The translations under genes were made by a program, and so were the position numbers. 7,197 bases of DNA from Bacillota bacterium. Its GTDB lineage: Bacteria; Bacillota; Clostridia; Tissierellales; Sporanaerobacteraceae. Location of the stretch: positions 1-7,197 of the forward strand of contig JAKPAR010000205.1 in assembly GCA_029779375.1 (NCBI GenBank). The letters are read 5' to 3'. Numbering within the stretch: the first letter of the stretch is position 1; each line of letters opens with the position of its first letter. Shown here one piece after another: positions 5,773 through 7,197 of this stretch. A model generated the notes under the pieces. It was given only the letters and a program-made list of their open reading frames with translations. It made no database searches and was not told the origin of the DNA.

Positions 5773-7197
5773 TTAAAATTTAAGCTTTTTTAAAGCATCT
5801 GCAAGATCTGTATTTATTGCTTCATTTTTAGATTTATTTTGCTCTTTTAAGTATTTTGATACTTCTTTTTTAGAAACTGAATTTTTCTCTTTTTTCCTCC
5901 TCTCATTAAAAGAAGAGAATTTTTCTCTATATCCACAGCTACATACAAATATTTGTCCTTCTCCTTCTCCACGCAATTCTAGCTTTTTATGACAATTAGG
6001 ACATCTGGCATTAGTCACTTTAGATATATTTTTTCTATAACCACATTCTCTATCTTGACAAACAAGCATCTTGCCTTTTTTCCCTTTCACTTCAAGCATA
6101 TACTTTCCGCATTGTGGACATTTAACCCTTGATATATTGTCATGTCTAAAAGTTTCATCGCTATTTTTTATTTCATTTGTAATAGCTTTTGAATAGATTC
6201 CCATTTCTTCTATGAAAGTATCCTTATTAAGTTTGCCTTTTGCAATAGCTTCCAATTTTTGCTCCCATTCTGCTGTTAAAGCTGGAGACTTCAAGTCTTC
6301 AGGAACCAACCCAAGAAGTTGCTTTCCCTTTCCAGTAATATAAATATCCTTCCCTCTCTTTTCAATTAAGAAGTTATTAAACAATTTTTCAATAATATCT
6401 GCTCTTGTAGCTACTGTACCAATTCCTCCAGTTTCTCCAATTATTTTAATCAAATCTTTGCTTTCATTTGCCATGTATTTTGCTGGGTTCTCCATAGCAG
6501 ACAAAAGTGTTCCTTCAGTGAATTGTGCTGGCGGTTTAGTATATCCCTTAGTCTTTATAATAGAATTCACCTTCAAAACATCGCCTTTATTTATATTAGG
6601 TAAAAGTTGTTCCGGTATATCTTCTTGAACATCATCATCCTCATAGTTGTTGGCGTATACTTCTTTCCATCCTTGAGCCAATACCCTTTTCCCTTTTGCA
6701 AAAAAATTCTCATTTCCGATTTTAGCCTTAATAGTTGTTTGCTCAAATTCAAAAGGAGGATATAGTACTGCCATAAAACGTTTCACAACTAAATCATATA
6801 TTTTCCGTTCCTTTTCATTCAATTTACTGAGTGGTAATCTCTCTTCTGTTGGTATGATAGCATGATGATCTGATACCTTGCTGTCATCAACAAAAGATTT
6901 ATTTGCAACGATAGGTTTCTTTAAAATCCTTGAGGCCATTGATTGATATTGTCCAATTCCACAAGCTTTAATTCTTTCACCTAAAGTATCCACTATATCT
7001 GAAGTTAAATATCTAGAATCTGTCCTTGGATATGTGAGTATTTTATGAGTTTCATAGAGCCTTTGCATTATAGACAAAGTTTCTTTTGCAGAATAGCCAA
7101 AAATTTTATTCGCATCTCTCTGAAGCTCTGTCAAATCATACAATCTAGGAGAATAACTTTTTTTATAAGTTTTCTCCACATCATAAACCTGTGCATC
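5773..7197 (-). CDS. topB: DNA topoisomerase III, C-terminal 474 residues (5' end outside window)
   Basis: A type IA topoisomerase that relaxes and decatenates DNA through a 5'-phosphotyrosyl intermediate. The frame is open across the right edge (codons DAQVYD precede the GTG at 7177-7179), so the toprim domain and true start lie beyond the window. Visible parts, numbered from the edge: SPRLYDLTELQRDANKIFG, then LTYPRTDSRYL with the active-site Tyr at about residue 56 (7030-7032); SDHHAIIPTEE (about 109-119), which is conserved in type IA enzymes; GTVATRADIIEKL (about 260-272); and two C-terminal zinc-ribbon modules, CPQC...CQDREC (about 360-385) and CPNC...CSC (about 399-421), followed by a lysine-rich tail ending in ALKKLKF. 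Zinc ribbons after the core are common in Firmicutes TopB. No good terminator follows; a weak CAAGAA/TTCTTG hairpin (5741-5767) overlaps the lysR promoter. Confidence 0.94.
   Translation of the reverse strand, partial: DAQVYDVEKTYKKSYSPRLYDLTELQRDANKIFGYSAKETLSIMQRLYETHKILTYPRTDSRYLTSDIVDTLGERIKACGIGQYQSMASRILKKPIVANKSFVDDSKVSDHHAIIPTEERLPLSKLNEKERKIYDLVVKRFMAVLYPPFEFEQTTIKAKIGNENFFAKGKRVLAQGWKEVYANNYEDDDVQEDIPEQLLPNINKGDVLKVNSIIKTKGYTKPPAQFTEGTLLSAMENPAKYMANESKDLIKIIGETGGIGTVATRADIIEKLFNNFLIEKRGKDIYITGKGKQLLGLVPEDLKSPALTAEWEQKLEAIAKGKLNKDTFIEEMGIYSKAITNEIKNSDETFRHDNISRVKCPQCGKYMLEVKGKKGKMLVCQDRECGYRKNISKVTNARCPNCHKKLELRGEGEGQIFVCSCGYREKFSSFNERRKKEKNSVSKKEVSKYLKEQNKSKNEAINTDLADALKKLKF

Noticed and set aside
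7177..7179. GTG as the start of topB
   Set aside because: The frame stays open to the window edge and the upstream residues continue the conserved DVEKxxK segment of TopB, so this Val is internal.

Overview
The window is AT-rich DNA, roughly one third G+C by eye. Its strong AGGAG/GGGGA/GGTGGTG-type ribosome sites, SLH-domain cell-surface protein and clostridial-looking proteins point to a Gram-positive, anaerobic member of the Clostridia (Peptostreptococcaceae/Tissierellales-like; inference). An in-frame TGA read as selenocysteine means the organism should also have the selABCD machinery, which is not in this window. Apart from a fragment at the left edge, every gene is on the minus strand.

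Layout, left to right: (1) the C-terminal part of an ArsR-type winged-helix regulator on the plus strand (2-433), convergent with (2) a PfkB/ThiD-fold pyridoxamine kinase (462-1337, minus), the two separated by a shared hairpin terminator; (3) a peroxiredoxin (1459-2103, minus) whose peroxidatic cysteine codon is TGA at 1960-1962, followed 20 nt downstream by a bacterial-SECIS-like hairpin, so this is a selenocysteine peroxiredoxin of the PrxU type that a naive gene call would truncate to its C-terminal 160 residues; (4) a secreted protein with three SLH domains, a SPOR-like domain and a glucosaminidase-type peptidoglycan hydrolase domain (2185-3981, minus); (5) rluF (4086-4787, minus), separated by one base from (6) an upstream LysR-family regulator (4789-5673, minus) with a recognisable promoter and a dyad over its start point; (7) the C-terminal two thirds of topoisomerase III, topB (5773 to beyond 7197, minus).

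The genes do not form one pathway. They look like independent one- or two-gene transcription units: topB, lysR-rluF, SLH hydrolase (possibly reading through into prxU), prxU and pdxK. The most notable feature is the selenoprotein gene. It also carries an unusual 9-bp inverted repeat that pairs exactly with its ribosome binding site. No RNA genes, mobile elements or CRISPR arrays were seen, and no gap without a gene exceeds about 125 bases.
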